From Sneathiella sedimenti (GTDB lineage: Bacteria; Pseudomonadota; Alphaproteobacteria; Sneathiellales; Sneathiellaceae), in NCBI RefSeq assembly GCF_017313765.1, contig NZ_JAFLNC010000001.1, forward strand, positions 1 through 64,000: 64,000 bases of DNA, read 5' to 3'. The notes under the pieces are model-generated. The model ran no database searches. It worked only from the letters and a program-made list of their open reading frames with translations, and was not told where the DNA came from. Of this stretch, positions 51,499 through 60,807 are shown one piece after another (positions within the stretch are counted from its first letter, which is position 1; each line of letters begins with the position of its first letter). The translations under genes and the position numbers were made by a program.

Positions 51499-53490
51499 TT
51501 ATTCCGACGCTTCGATCTCAAACAACAGATCGTCAACCGATACCTGGCTTGCCGCCGTTGCGATTACATTCTGCACGACACCGGAGACTTCCGCCAGAAT
51601 ATCGTGCTGCATCTTCATTGCCTCCAACACCGCAAGGCGTGTTCCGACCTCTACCGTATCGCCGGCTTTGACGAAGACATCCAGTAAAGTACCATGCATG
51701 GGCGCTATCACCTGCCCGCTGCCGGCGGCTCCCGCCGCTGATAGCGGGACGGCAATCTCGTTTGCAAACCGGAGCGTTTTTCCATCATCGGTGAGTTCGA
51801 GGACACCTTCGGACGGGACATCATAATGCACGCGTCTACGATTTCCATCAACGGTCAGCTGTGCCTTATTTTCACTCCGCCCCATGACATCCACAACAAG
51901 GGGGGTGTCGCCGACCATGACCTTATAGCCACCCTCACGTCTTGGTGAAACGGTCACATCTGTCTTGCCATCACCCGCCGCGAACACATACCGCGTCAGT
52001 AGATCACCGCCACTCGACCAGTCCATGAGTTGATCGCTCGCAAATAAGGCGCTGGAAGCGGCCTTATCACGTTCCACCTGATAGAAAAGAACGGCCGCCA
52101 TCGCCATCTCGGCATCACTCGGCACTTTTGCCGCAAGACGGTTCTCGTCAAACAGCTCCCCGATAAAAGCTGTGGTAGCCTCTCCCCTGGCGAAGGTTTC
52201 CTCATTCAAAATATCAATGAGAAATCCACGATTTGTCGTCAGTCCGAACAGAACGGTGTTCTTGAGCGCCTCAATCAGGCGATGACGCGCTATTTCCCGG
52301 CTCTCGCCATAGGCAATAACTTTTGCGATCATCGGATCATAAAAGGGGGAAATCTCCTGTCCGGCATCAATACCGACGTCAAAGCGAATCCCCTCTCCTT
52401 CCGCCGCCTGCCATCTTGAAATCCTGCCTGTACAGGGCAGAAAGTCCTGGGTGGTATCCTCCGCATAAAGGCGGACTTCAATAGCGTGGCCCTGCAAGGC
52501 CACATCCTTTTGCGCCATCCCGAGAGGTTCACCCTGGGCCACCTTTATCTGCAAAGAAACCAGATCTATTCCTGTAACCAGTTCGGTTACCGGATGCTCA
52601 ACCTGCAGGCGGGTATTCATTTCGAGAAAATAGAAATTATTGCCGGCGTCAAGCAGAAACTCGACAGTACCGGCCCCTCGATAGTTGATACTGCGGGCTG
52701 CCTCTACCGCCGCGGCTCCCATCTTTTCGCGCAACTCAGGCGTCATTACCGGGCACGGCGCTTCCTCCACCACCTTCTGGTGACGGCGCTGCACAGAACA
52801 ATCCCGTTCGCCCAGATGAATCACATTCCCGTGGCTGTCCGCAAAAACCTGCACCTCCACATGCCGCGGCTCAATGATCGCCTTTTCAAGGATAAGCTCT
52901 TCAGAACCGAAAGCGTTAAGGGCTTCTGACCGGGCGGAAGCCAACGCGCCGGCAAGGTTTTTCTCCTCATGAACAAGACGCATGCCGCGTCCACCGCCGC
53001 CGGCAGCCGCCTTAACCATGATCGGAAAGCCGATTTCCTTGGCCGCGTTAATGAGGGTGTCATCAGATTGATCCGGATCTTCATATCCCGGAACGCAGGG
53101 CACCTTTGCCGCGATCATCCTTCGCTTGGCCGCCGCCTTGTTCCCCATAAGGTCAATCGCCTCGGCAGACGGCCCGATAAAGACGATACCCGCCGCCTCA
53201 CACGCGCGCGCAAACTCAGCATTTTCAGACAAAAAGCCGTATCCCGGATGAATTGCTTCCGCTCCGGCCTCTTTCGCCGCCGCTAATATCTTGGCCATAT
53301 CCAGATAAGACTGCTGCACTGGAGCCGGACCGATCAACACGGCTTCATCCGCCATTCGGACATGGAGTGCCGCTGCATCCGCTTCTGAGTAAACGGCAAT
53401 TGTTCGATACCCCAGGCTTTTTGCCGATTTAATTACCCTGACGGCGATTTCGCCCCGATTGGCGACCAATATACTGTTAAAATTTCTCAT
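51499..53490 (-). CDS. Acyl-CoA carboxylase alpha subunit (biotin carboxylase + BCCP)
   Basis: The 663-residue protein joins a biotin carboxylase (about 1–450; ILVANRGEIAVRVIKSAK, KAAAGGGGRGMR, LQVEHPVTE) to a BCCP domain. Biotin is attached at Lys626 in VLEAMKMQHD. With the beta subunit encoded upstream it would carboxylate an enoyl- or acyl-CoA. Geranyl-CoA and 3-methylcrotonyl-CoA carboxylases have the same layout. GGAAAC precedes the ATG. Confidence 0.94.
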   Translation of the reverse strand: MRNFNSILVANRGEIAVRVIKSAKSLGYRTIAVYSEADAAALHVRMADEAVLIGPAPVQQSYLDMAKILAAAKEAGAEAIHPGYGFLSENAEFARACEAAGIVFIGPSAEAIDLMGNKAAAKRRMIAAKVPCVPGYEDPDQSDDTLINAAKEIGFPIMVKAAAGGGGRGMRLVHEEKNLAGALASARSEALNAFGSEELILEKAIIEPRHVEVQVFADSHGNVIHLGERDCSVQRRHQKVVEEAPCPVMTPELREKMGAAAVEAARSINYRGAGTVEFLLDAGNNFYFLEMNTRLQVEHPVTELVTGIDLVSLQIKVAQGEPLGMAQKDVALQGHAIEVRLYAEDTTQDFLPCTGRISRWQAAEGEGIRFDVGIDAGQEISPFYDPMIAKVIAYGESREIARHRLIEALKNTVLFGLTTNRGFLIDILNEETFARGEATTAFIGELFDENRLAAKVPSDAEMAMAAVLFYQVERDKAASSALFASDQLMDWSSGGDLLTRYVFAAGDGKTDVTVSPRREGGYKVMVGDTPLVVDVMGRSENKAQLTVDGNRRRVHYDVPSEGVLELTDDGKTLRFANEIAVPLSAAGAAGSGQVIAPMHGTLLDVFVKAGDTVEVGTRLAVLEAMKMQHDILAEVSGVVQNVIATAASQVSVDDLLFEIEASE

Positions 53491-53542
53491 TTGTTTCCGG
53501 ACCTACCTGTTCTTTATCATTATTTTTATTGATTACCGGAGA

Positions 53543-55165
53543 TTAAAGTCGGCCGACGCCAAAGCTGTTTGGCTGCAAGACTCGATTGCGCGCCTCCCAA
53601 CAGGTCTGCAACGCAAAGCCAATGACCTTTCGGGTGTCCCGCGGATCGATGACCCCCTGATCGAGCAGCCGGCCCGAGGTATAAAAAGCATCCGCCTGAC
53701 TATCAAAATGATCAATCAACCGCTTCTTCTGGGCGGCCAGCGCCTCCTCATCGACGGGGATGCCTTTTCTTTCCGCACCGCTTCGGGCCACTTGGTCCAT
53801 GGTGACAGCAGCCTGCTCTCCGCCCATCACGCCTGTCTTGGCGTTCGGCCAAGCGAACAAGAAATCCGGGTCATACGCAAGTCCGGCCATGCCATAGTTT
53901 CCCGCCCCGAAACTTGCGCCGATGTAGAATGTAATCTTCGGCACCCGAACATTGGAGACTGCCTGAATCATTTTCGATCCATGCTTGATCATGCCTTTTT
54001 GTTCATATTCCTTGCCGACCATATAGCCGGTAATATTGTTGAGGAAGATGAGTGGAATATTGGCCTGGTCGCAGAGCTGGAAGTATTGTCCGCCCTTGGC
54101 TGCGCCGTCGGGATCGATCGGACCGTTGTTACCAACAATGCCGCAGGCCTGTCCAAAGATATTGGCCTGTAGACAGACGAGAGTCGAACCATAACGCGGC
54201 TTGAATTCCTCAAAATCAGAGCCATCAACGAGCCGGGCAACAACTTCACGAACATCGTAGGGCTTTCGATAATCCACTGGCACAACCCCGGCAATTTCCT
54301 CGGGATCATAGAGTGGCTCCTTGAAGCTTTTCACCTCCGGCTTAGGGCAATTGTCGTTCCAGCCGAGACGGCCGATAATATCCCGCGCGATCAGGAGGCC
54401 ATGGGCATCATCTTCGGCAAGATACTCAATAAGCCCCGTTGTGGTCGCATGCATTTCCGACCCTGCAAGTTCTTCATCATCCGAAATTTCGCCGGTTGCC
54501 GCCCGCACCAGGGCTGCACCGCCGAGCGAAGCCCGTCCCCGCCCCTTGATGCCGATTACATAATCGCTCATGCCTGGAAAATACGCCCCGCCTGCTGTTG
54601 ACGGTCCGTGTAGCACAACGAAGGTCGGGATACCGGCAGCGCTCAGTTTTGCGAGTCGTTGAAAACCACCCCCGCCATGCGCCCAGGATTCAACCTGATA
54701 TTTCAGGAGATTGGCCCCGGCGCTCTCTACAAGATGTACAAAGGGAAGCTTTTTATCGATGGCGACATCCTGGCACCTACGAAGCTTCTCTCCAGTCTTT
54801 TGGGTCATTGCGCCCGCATTAATACCGCTGTCGCTTGCGAAGATCATGCAGCGCACACCATTGATGAACCCGATACCGGCCAGCGAACTCGCACCGGGAA
54901 TGCTTTTGTCCCGATCATTCGTATCCACCATGTAGTTGGCAAGACCGAACAGCTCCAGAAACGGCATCCCGGGATCGAGAAGGCGTACCAGCCGCTCACG
55001 CGGGGTAAGTTGTCCGCGTTCCTCAAACCTGGCTCGACGGCGTTCAGATAATTGTTTGGCGCGATCCTTGAGTGCCTGCAAATCATCAACAAGCGCTAAC
55101 ATTTCCTGTCGATTGGCGGCAAAACTGTCAGAGGATGTGACGATTTTGGAAGAGAAAACGGTCAT
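53543..55165 (-). CDS. Acyl-CoA carboxylase beta subunit (carboxyltransferase)
   Basis: The 540-residue carboxyltransferase resembles methylcrotonyl/geranyl-CoA carboxylase beta subunits: LNNITGYMVGKEYEQKGMIKHG and GASFGAGNYGMAGLAYDPDFLFAWPNAKTGVMGGEQAA are typical. It transfers CO2 from biotin to the gamma carbon of a 3-methyl-2-enoyl-CoA in that family; the chain length is not readable here. It is the first gene of a minus-strand operon followed by the alpha subunit. It is divergent from the HMG-CoA-synthase-like gene. CCGGAG precedes the ATG. Confidence 0.93.
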   Translation of the reverse strand: MTVFSSKIVTSSDSFAANRQEMLALVDDLQALKDRAKQLSERRRARFEERGQLTPRERLVRLLDPGMPFLELFGLANYMVDTNDRDKSIPGASSLAGIGFINGVRCMIFASDSGINAGAMTQKTGEKLRRCQDVAIDKKLPFVHLVESAGANLLKYQVESWAHGGGGFQRLAKLSAAGIPTFVVLHGPSTAGGAYFPGMSDYVIGIKGRGRASLGGAALVRAATGEISDDEELAGSEMHATTTGLIEYLAEDDAHGLLIARDIIGRLGWNDNCPKPEVKSFKEPLYDPEEIAGVVPVDYRKPYDVREVVARLVDGSDFEEFKPRYGSTLVCLQANIFGQACGIVGNNGPIDPDGAAKGGQYFQLCDQANIPLIFLNNITGYMVGKEYEQKGMIKHGSKMIQAVSNVRVPKITFYIGASFGAGNYGMAGLAYDPDFLFAWPNAKTGVMGGEQAAVTMDQVARSGAERKGIPVDEEALAAQKKRLIDHFDSQADAFYTSGRLLDQGVIDPRDTRKVIGFALQTCWEARNRVLQPNSFGVGRL

Positions 55166-55389
55166 TCGGAACTCCGGATTTTTATTTTTTTCTTTATTGA
55201 TAGCATAGGAAAGTTTGCGTCGTTAAGAAAAAAAGACGCGGACGATCGAAGCACGATTTAATTTTCTGGTGTTACGCCAGCAGTCGTTTTAAACTGTTGG
55301 CCTGCAGGAATTTTCGGTGCGGAAAAGATGGTGCTGCGTTTCCTGCAACATATGTGGCATTAAGAAATAATAAAAAGGAGCCTTTCCAA

Positions 55390-56859
55390 ATGGAAGTAGG
55401 AATATTGGCCTACGGGGGATATATCCCACAAAGCCGATTACAACGCAGTGAAATCGCAAAAGCACACAGCTGGTTTAACCCCGGACTGATGGGTCTCGCC
55501 AAAGGCGAACGAGCGATGGCGAACTGGGACGAAGATAGCGTCACCATGGCAGTTGAAGCCGCACGGGATTGCCTCTCGGAATATGACCGCAGCGATATTT
55601 CTGCCGTCTATATGGCGTCCACCAGCTTTCCATTCATGGATCGTCAGAATGCCGGCATTGTTGCCGATGCCCTTAACCTGAGCACTAGCCTGCAAACCCT
55701 CGACTTCGCCTCTTCTCAGAGAGCTGGTAGCGCGGGATTGGCGACGGCCCTCCAGGTTGCCAAAGGAGGCAGCGGCCCGATCCTCTTCACCGCCGCCGAA
55801 AAACGCCAGACGAAAGCAGCCAGCCCGCTGGAATTTACTTCCGGTGACGGTGCAGCCGCATTCCTGGTTGGCCAGGGAAAGATCATTGCCCGACTTCTCG
55901 GCAGCCATACGGAAGCCGTCGATTTTGTGGACCACTTCCGCGGCGAAGGCGAAGCTTATGATTATAACTGGGAAGAGCGCTGGATCCGGGATGAGGGTTA
56001 TCTCAAGATAGTGCCCAGTGCCATTTCAGCCTTGTTGTCTGAAACCGGCGTCAAGGCAGAAGATATTACCACTTTCTGCTTTCCGGTCGCGGCACGCGGT
56101 GTTGCCGGGATGCTCGCGAAGAAACTCGGCATTCCTGAAAGTGCCGTCGCGGACAACCTCCAGGCAAACTGTGGCGAAACCGGTACTGCGCATTCCATGG
56201 TTATGCTGTCTCTTGCATTGGAAAACAGCAAGCCCGGCGACAAAATTCTGGTGGCAAGCTTCGGTCAGGGCAGCGACGCCCTGCTGTTCGAGGTAACCGA
56301 AGAAATCAAGTCGCTGTCGCCCCGCAAGGGTGTTGCAGGGTATCTCGCCCGGCGCTATGCGGAAACGAACTACAGCAAGTTTCTTGCGTTCCACAATCTT
56401 GTTAAACTGGAACGTGGTATCCGTGCAGAAACCGACAAGAAGACAGGCCTCACGACTCTATACCGCAACAAGGGAATGACTCAGGCTATGATTGGCGGGC
56501 AGTGCTCGCAATGTGGTACGGCACAATTCCCGAAATCAAATATGTGCGTGAACGAAAATTGCGGTGCCATCGGCACGCAGGAGGATTACCCCTTCGCGGA
56601 AAGGATTTCCAAAGTGAATTCCTACACGGCGGACCGCCTTACCTACTCACCCGATCCGCCCGCGTATTACGGTATGATTCAGTTCGAGGAAGGCGGTCGC
56701 CTGATGAGTGACTTCACGGACATCTCACCGGAGACGGATATCCAGGTGGGCATGCCGATGCGGATGATGTTCAGGATTAAGGACTATGACGACAAGCGCG
56801 GATTCAGGCGCTATTTCTGGAAAGCGGCCCCCGCGGACGCTTCAAATAAAGGAGAATAA
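55390..56859 (+). CDS. HMG-CoA synthase-like protein fused to a DUF35 OB-fold domain
   Basis: The 489-residue protein has an HMG-CoA synthase/thiolase-superfamily module (about 1–305) followed by a DUF35 domain (about 360–480) with a zinc ribbon (Cys372, 375, 386, 391) and an OB fold. At the expected HMGCS active site, the Glu of GSES reads Thr78 (ASTS), the nucleophile Cys region reads DFASSQRAG (Ser108–Ser109) and the His of FHQP reads FCFP (Cys230). It therefore probably lacks classical HMGCS catalysis. Archaea use a thiolase–DUF35–HMGCS complex, and the next gene is the thiolase. AAGGAG precedes the ATG; an in-frame extension upstream is not used. Confidence 0.88.
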   Translation: MEVGILAYGGYIPQSRLQRSEIAKAHSWFNPGLMGLAKGERAMANWDEDSVTMAVEAARDCLSEYDRSDISAVYMASTSFPFMDRQNAGIVADALNLSTSLQTLDFASSQRAGSAGLATALQVAKGGSGPILFTAAEKRQTKAASPLEFTSGDGAAAFLVGQGKIIARLLGSHTEAVDFVDHFRGEGEAYDYNWEERWIRDEGYLKIVPSAISALLSETGVKAEDITTFCFPVAARGVAGMLAKKLGIPESAVADNLQANCGETGTAHSMVMLSLALENSKPGDKILVASFGQGSDALLFEVTEEIKSLSPRKGVAGYLARRYAETNYSKFLAFHNLVKLERGIRAETDKKTGLTTLYRNKGMTQAMIGGQCSQCGTAQFPKSNMCVNENCGAIGTQEDYPFAERISKVNSYTADRLTYSPDPPAYYGMIQFEEGGRLMSDFTDISPETDIQVGMPMRMMFRIKDYDDKRGFRRYFWKAAPADASNKGE

Positions 56860-56861
56860 CA

Positions 56862-58067
56862 ATGGCCTCAGGAATTAAAGATAAAGTTGCAATTATCGGT
56901 ATGGGCTGCTCCAAATTCGGGGAACGCTGGAATGACAACGCAGAAGATCTGATGATCGAAGCCTATGTCGAAGCGCTGGAAGACGCCGGTATTGAAAAAA
57001 GCCAGATCGAGGCGGCATGGCTCGGGACAGCTATTGAAGAGGAACATGTCGGTAAGTCCGCCGTGCCTCTTTCCATGGCACTCCGCCTGCCGAATATTCC
57101 GGTAACGCGTGTAGAAAACTATTGCGCCAGCGGTTCCGAAGCTTTCCGCGGTGCCGTCTATGCTGTTGCTTCAGGCGCCTGCGATATCGCGCTCGCCCTT
57201 GGTGTCGAGAAATTGAAGGATACGGGATATGGCGGTTTGCCGCAACGTAACCGCGGTTCCGTCAATGACCTCTTCTGGGCGAATGCCTCGGCTCCCGGCT
57301 CCTTTGCACAGCTGGCATCCGCCTATTCAGCAAAACACGGTGTCAACAAGGACGACATGAAACGGGCTATGGCCCACATTTCCGTGAAAAGCCACGATAA
57401 CGGATCTCGTAATCCAAAGGCGCATCTTCGTAACAAGATCAATGAAGAGAAGGTGATGAACGCCCCGATGATTGCAGAGCCACTTGGTCTCTTCGATTGC
57501 TGTGGTGTGAGTGACGGATCGGCCTGTGCCATTGTCACGACGCCGGAAATTGCGAAATCTCTTGGCAAGAAAGACCTGATCACGGTGAAGGCGCTTCAGC
57601 TTTCCGCCTCCAACGGCACGGAAGCTCAGCACAACTCCTGGGACGGCAGCTATTTCGTCACAACCCGGGCAGCTGCAAATCGGGCCTATAAAGAAGCCGG
57701 CATCACCAAGCCACGCGACCAGATCAGCATGTTCGAGGTTCATGACTGCTTCTCCATTACCGAACTGGTCACCATGGAAGATCTGTTCATCTCCGAAGAA
57801 GGTAATGCCGTCAATGACGTGATGAATGGCTTCTATGATGCGGACGGTAAAGTCCCCTGCCAGATCGACGGTGGACTGAAATGCTTCGGTCATCCGATTG
57901 GTGCATCAGGTCTTCGCATGATCTATGAGATGTATCTCCAGATGCAGGGCCGCGCCGGCGAACGCCAGCGCAAGGAAGAACCGGTCTTCGGCATGACGCA
58001 TAATCTGGGCGGCTTCCCGCATCAGAACGTCTGCTCAATCACGATTGTCGGAAAAGAAGGCGCCTGA
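56862..58067 (+). CDS. SCP2-type thiolase
   Basis: The 401-residue thiolase has an intact active site: nucleophile Cys88 in VENYCASGSEAF, EVHDCFS (His294), CFGHPIGASG (His344) and late Cys391. It resembles archaeal acetoacetyl-CoA thiolases and SCP-x thiolases that partner with DUF35 proteins. Only two bases separate it from the HMGCS-like/DUF35 gene, so the proteins very likely form a complex. It would perform Claisen or retro-Claisen chemistry. A strong terminator follows. Confidence 0.92.
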   Translation: MASGIKDKVAIIGMGCSKFGERWNDNAEDLMIEAYVEALEDAGIEKSQIEAAWLGTAIEEEHVGKSAVPLSMALRLPNIPVTRVENYCASGSEAFRGAVYAVASGACDIALALGVEKLKDTGYGGLPQRNRGSVNDLFWANASAPGSFAQLASAYSAKHGVNKDDMKRAMAHISVKSHDNGSRNPKAHLRNKINEEKVMNAPMIAEPLGLFDCCGVSDGSACAIVTTPEIAKSLGKKDLITVKALQLSASNGTEAQHNSWDGSYFVTTRAAANRAYKEAGITKPRDQISMFEVHDCFSITELVTMEDLFISEEGNAVNDVMNGFYDADGKVPCQIDGGLKCFGHPIGASGLRMIYEMYLQMQGRAGERQRKEEPVFGMTHNLGGFPHQNVCSITIVGKEGA

Positions 58068-58104
58068 CCACGCGTCGCACGAACAGACAATTGACGACAC
58101 TATT

Positions 58105-58134
58105 CCAACCGGCTATTGCCGGTTGGTTTTTTTT
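58105..58134 (+). terminator. Terminator after thiolase
   Basis: A perfect nine-base-pair hairpin (CCAACCGGC / GCCGGTTGG, loop TATT) is followed by eight T's. Confidence 0.92.
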
Positions 58135-58177
58135 CTAGGCCCGACATCTCAATAAAAATAAAAAGGGGAGATAAAAA

Positions 58178-58981
58178 ATGTCAGAATCAAAAGTCGCCGA
58201 AATGATCGTTGAAGATGGTATCGCAACGATTACCATGACCCGGCCCGACAGGCGCAATGCCTTCACACAGGAGTTGCAGGACTATCTGTCAAACGTGGTG
58301 AGTGAAATTACCCGCCGTGATGATATCGATGCAGTCGTGCTAACGGGAAGTGGTGGCTGCTTCAGTGGCGGCGGCGACATAAAAGGCATGCTGAAGAACC
58401 AGCCGAAAGATGGCCAGCCTGGCGCGGATTACCGAAAACGTATCTATGCAATTAATGACTGGATCCAGAGACTTCGAAATCTCGAGGTTCCTGTAATTGC
58501 GGCGGTTGATGGTGCCGCCTATGGCGGCGGATTTGCCCTTGCGCTCTGTGCTGATTTTGTCCTGTGCAGCCCAACAGCGCGCTTTTGCTCGGTATTCTGT
58601 CGTATTGGCGCCGTACCGGATTGCGGCATCATGTATGTTCTTCCGCGCATGATTGGCATGCAAAGGGCCAAGGAGATCATGTATACCGGCCGCCCCGTTT
58701 TCGCGGAGGAAGCAAAGGAGATCGGCATTGCTTTCGCTGTTCATCCGGCCGATGAGTTATTGGACGCCGCGATGACGCTTGCAAAACGCCTGCAGCTTGC
58801 CAGCCGCAAATCCCTCGCGCTCACGAAAAGGATCACAAACCAGTCGCTCGATCTGGACTCACAGTCATTACTTGAGATGGAGGCAGCTGCCCAGGAAATC
58901 TGCTTCAATACAGACTATAACCGGGATGCTGTTGCGAGATTTACCCGCAAGGAGCCCCTTTTATTTAACTGGGAGAGTTGA
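58178..58981 (+). CDS. Crotonase-family protein, PaaG-like isomerase type
   Basis: The 267-residue crotonase has GCFSGGGDIKGML and GAAYGGGFALALC for the oxyanion hole. The active segment reads IGAVPDCGIMYVLPRM: the Glu normally used for hydration is absent, while Asp148 in VPDCG is kept, as in PaaG (2-(1,2-epoxy-1,2-dihydrophenyl)acetyl-CoA isomerase) and related double-bond isomerases. It is therefore probably an isomerase rather than a hydratase. GGGGAG precedes the ATG. It converges on the acyl-CoA ligase gene with a five-base gap. Confidence 0.88.
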   Translation: MSESKVAEMIVEDGIATITMTRPDRRNAFTQELQDYLSNVVSEITRRDDIDAVVLTGSGGCFSGGGDIKGMLKNQPKDGQPGADYRKRIYAINDWIQRLRNLEVPVIAAVDGAAYGGGFALALCADFVLCSPTARFCSVFCRIGAVPDCGIMYVLPRMIGMQRAKEIMYTGRPVFAEEAKEIGIAFAVHPADELLDAAMTLAKRLQLASRKSLALTKRITNQSLDLDSQSLLEMEAAAQEICFNTDYNRDAVARFTRKEPLLFNWES

Positions 58982-58986
58982 GCGGT

Positions 58987-60528
58987 CTAGTTGACGCGCT
59001 CCAAATCCCCTATCTCGTCTTTCAGGACCCTTTTCAGGACTTTTCCTGTCGCATTTCGGGGCAATTCATCCATAAACACGACATGCTTCGGGATTTTATA
59101 GCGTGCGAGTTTGTCCTGGCAAAACAGGATAACATCGTCCGCAGTTAGTTGCTTGCCCGGCGCCACAACGATGACAGCACATCCGACTTCATCCCAACGG
59201 GCGTCGGGCACGCCAATGATCGCGAGATCGGCTATTTCCGGCATCTTGAACAGGATGCTCTCGATTTCCGCCGGGTAGACATTTTCTCCGCCGGAAATAT
59301 ACATATCCTTCCAGCGATCGACGACAAAGTAGTGCCCGTCCTCATCCACCCGGCAGGCATCCCCGGTATGCAGCCAGCCATCCGTTATCGTTTCGGCATT
59401 TGCCTCTGGCCGGTTCCAGTATCCCGGGGTGATATTCGGCCCTTTCACCCAAAGTTCTCCGGTTTTTCCCCGCGGAACATCAACGCCATTCTCATCAACG
59501 ATGCGGGCCTCGGCATTCAGGGCAAGCTTGCCTGCGGACCCGGGCCTGCTGAAGGCCATTTCCGCGTCCTGAACCGTCACTGTCGGGCTGGTTTCGGTCA
59601 TCCCATACCCCTGTTGTAATGCCAACCCTCGCGCCTTGTAGGTTTCCAGCAACGGCACCGGCGTCGGTGCCCCGCCAACTCCCGAACAGGCAAGGCGCGA
59701 GAAATCTGTCGTGGCAAAAACCGGATGCTGGCTCATGAAGAGATAGTTTGCCGGAACGCCAAAAAAATGGGTGAGGCCAATCTCCTCGTCATTGATAAGG
59801 CGAAGACATTCGCCCGGATCAAACGCGCGCATTACCAGCGTCGTTCCGCCAAAATAGAGCGCGACGGAACTGTAACAGTTAAGCCCTCCCGTATGGAACA
59901 ATGGCAGGATAGTGAGTGTCTTAGCATTCGGTGTGAAGTAAGTTGGAATACCGAGATTCACCGCATTGTAAAACGCCATGCCATAGGTATTCATAGCGCC
60001 CTTTGGCAGGCCGGTCGTACCCGACGTATACATGATCGTCCAGACATCATCATGGGTTACTGTTGCAAGTCTCGGGGTCGGGTTTGCCGCTTGTATTGCT
60101 GCCTCATAGGGCGTGTTTCCCCCGCCACCGCTTGTTTCCAGTGTATGTTGTACGCCCGTCTTTTCCTTGAGTTCAGAAATTTCGCTAGCGAATTGTGTAT
60201 CATAGATCAGGATTTTCGGGCCCGCATCGCGAATGATGAAATCAAGCTCACTGACTGTCAGTCGCCAGTTGAGCGGCAGGAAGATGGCACCTATCTTGGC
60301 ACATGCGGCCTGAATTTCGAGCATATCTGTGGAGTTCATGGCGAGGACACCGACCCGATCGCCCTTTCCTATCCCGCAGTTTTCCTGAAAATGGAAGGCG
60401 AGACGCAACGCTCGATCATTTGCCTCAGCGTATGTGAAGTGACGATTGGAATGGAGATCTACCCAGACCTCTTTCTCCGGTACCCTTTCCGCATGATGGT
60501 CCAGCCAGTCGTAATGCGTCACACTCAT
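58987..60528 (-). CDS. AMP-forming acyl-CoA ligase
   Basis: The 513-residue ANL-family ligase has the AMP-binding motif TIMYTSGTTGLPKGAMNT, GYGMTETSPTV and the C-terminal catalytic Lys in GKVLKRVLK. It activates a carboxylic acid to its CoA thioester via an acyl-AMP. It is the third CoA-loading enzyme in the island and a candidate entry step. GGGAGGAA precedes the ATG. Its stop is five bases from the convergent crotonase stop. Confidence 0.94.
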   Translation of the reverse strand: MSVTHYDWLDHHAERVPEKEVWVDLHSNRHFTYAEANDRALRLAFHFQENCGIGKGDRVGVLAMNSTDMLEIQAACAKIGAIFLPLNWRLTVSELDFIIRDAGPKILIYDTQFASEISELKEKTGVQHTLETSGGGGNTPYEAAIQAANPTPRLATVTHDDVWTIMYTSGTTGLPKGAMNTYGMAFYNAVNLGIPTYFTPNAKTLTILPLFHTGGLNCYSSVALYFGGTTLVMRAFDPGECLRLINDEEIGLTHFFGVPANYLFMSQHPVFATTDFSRLACSGVGGAPTPVPLLETYKARGLALQQGYGMTETSPTVTVQDAEMAFSRPGSAGKLALNAEARIVDENGVDVPRGKTGELWVKGPNITPGYWNRPEANAETITDGWLHTGDACRVDEDGHYFVVDRWKDMYISGGENVYPAEIESILFKMPEIADLAIIGVPDARWDEVGCAVIVVAPGKQLTADDVILFCQDKLARYKIPKHVVFMDELPRNATGKVLKRVLKDEIGDLERVN

Positions 60529-60807
60529 TTTTTCCTCCCTGTCTTGTTATTTTATGCAGGTTGACAGACTTGCTAATTGAAAAGCCACTTGCCGAGTAAT
60601 TTCCTGTTTTTGGCTCCGTCTGGTAATCGCCCTGTTAATTGTTCTTTTTAGAAATTCCCTGTTCTCTATTCCATCATGCCTAATTTCAACATTTTGTAAA
60701 AGCCCCAGATATCGTGAGACATGTGAAGGCGTTTGATACCCACTCCGTATCACCGTAAGATAGGGAAAAGTAATATTCACTTTATATCAGGGAAGGACCA
60801 CCCCGCC

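Noticed and set aside
55390-56859. Calling the HMGCS-like gene a mevalonate-pathway HMG-CoA synthase
   Set aside because: The expected Glu, Cys and His are absent and the host uses the MEP route, so that annotation would mislead.
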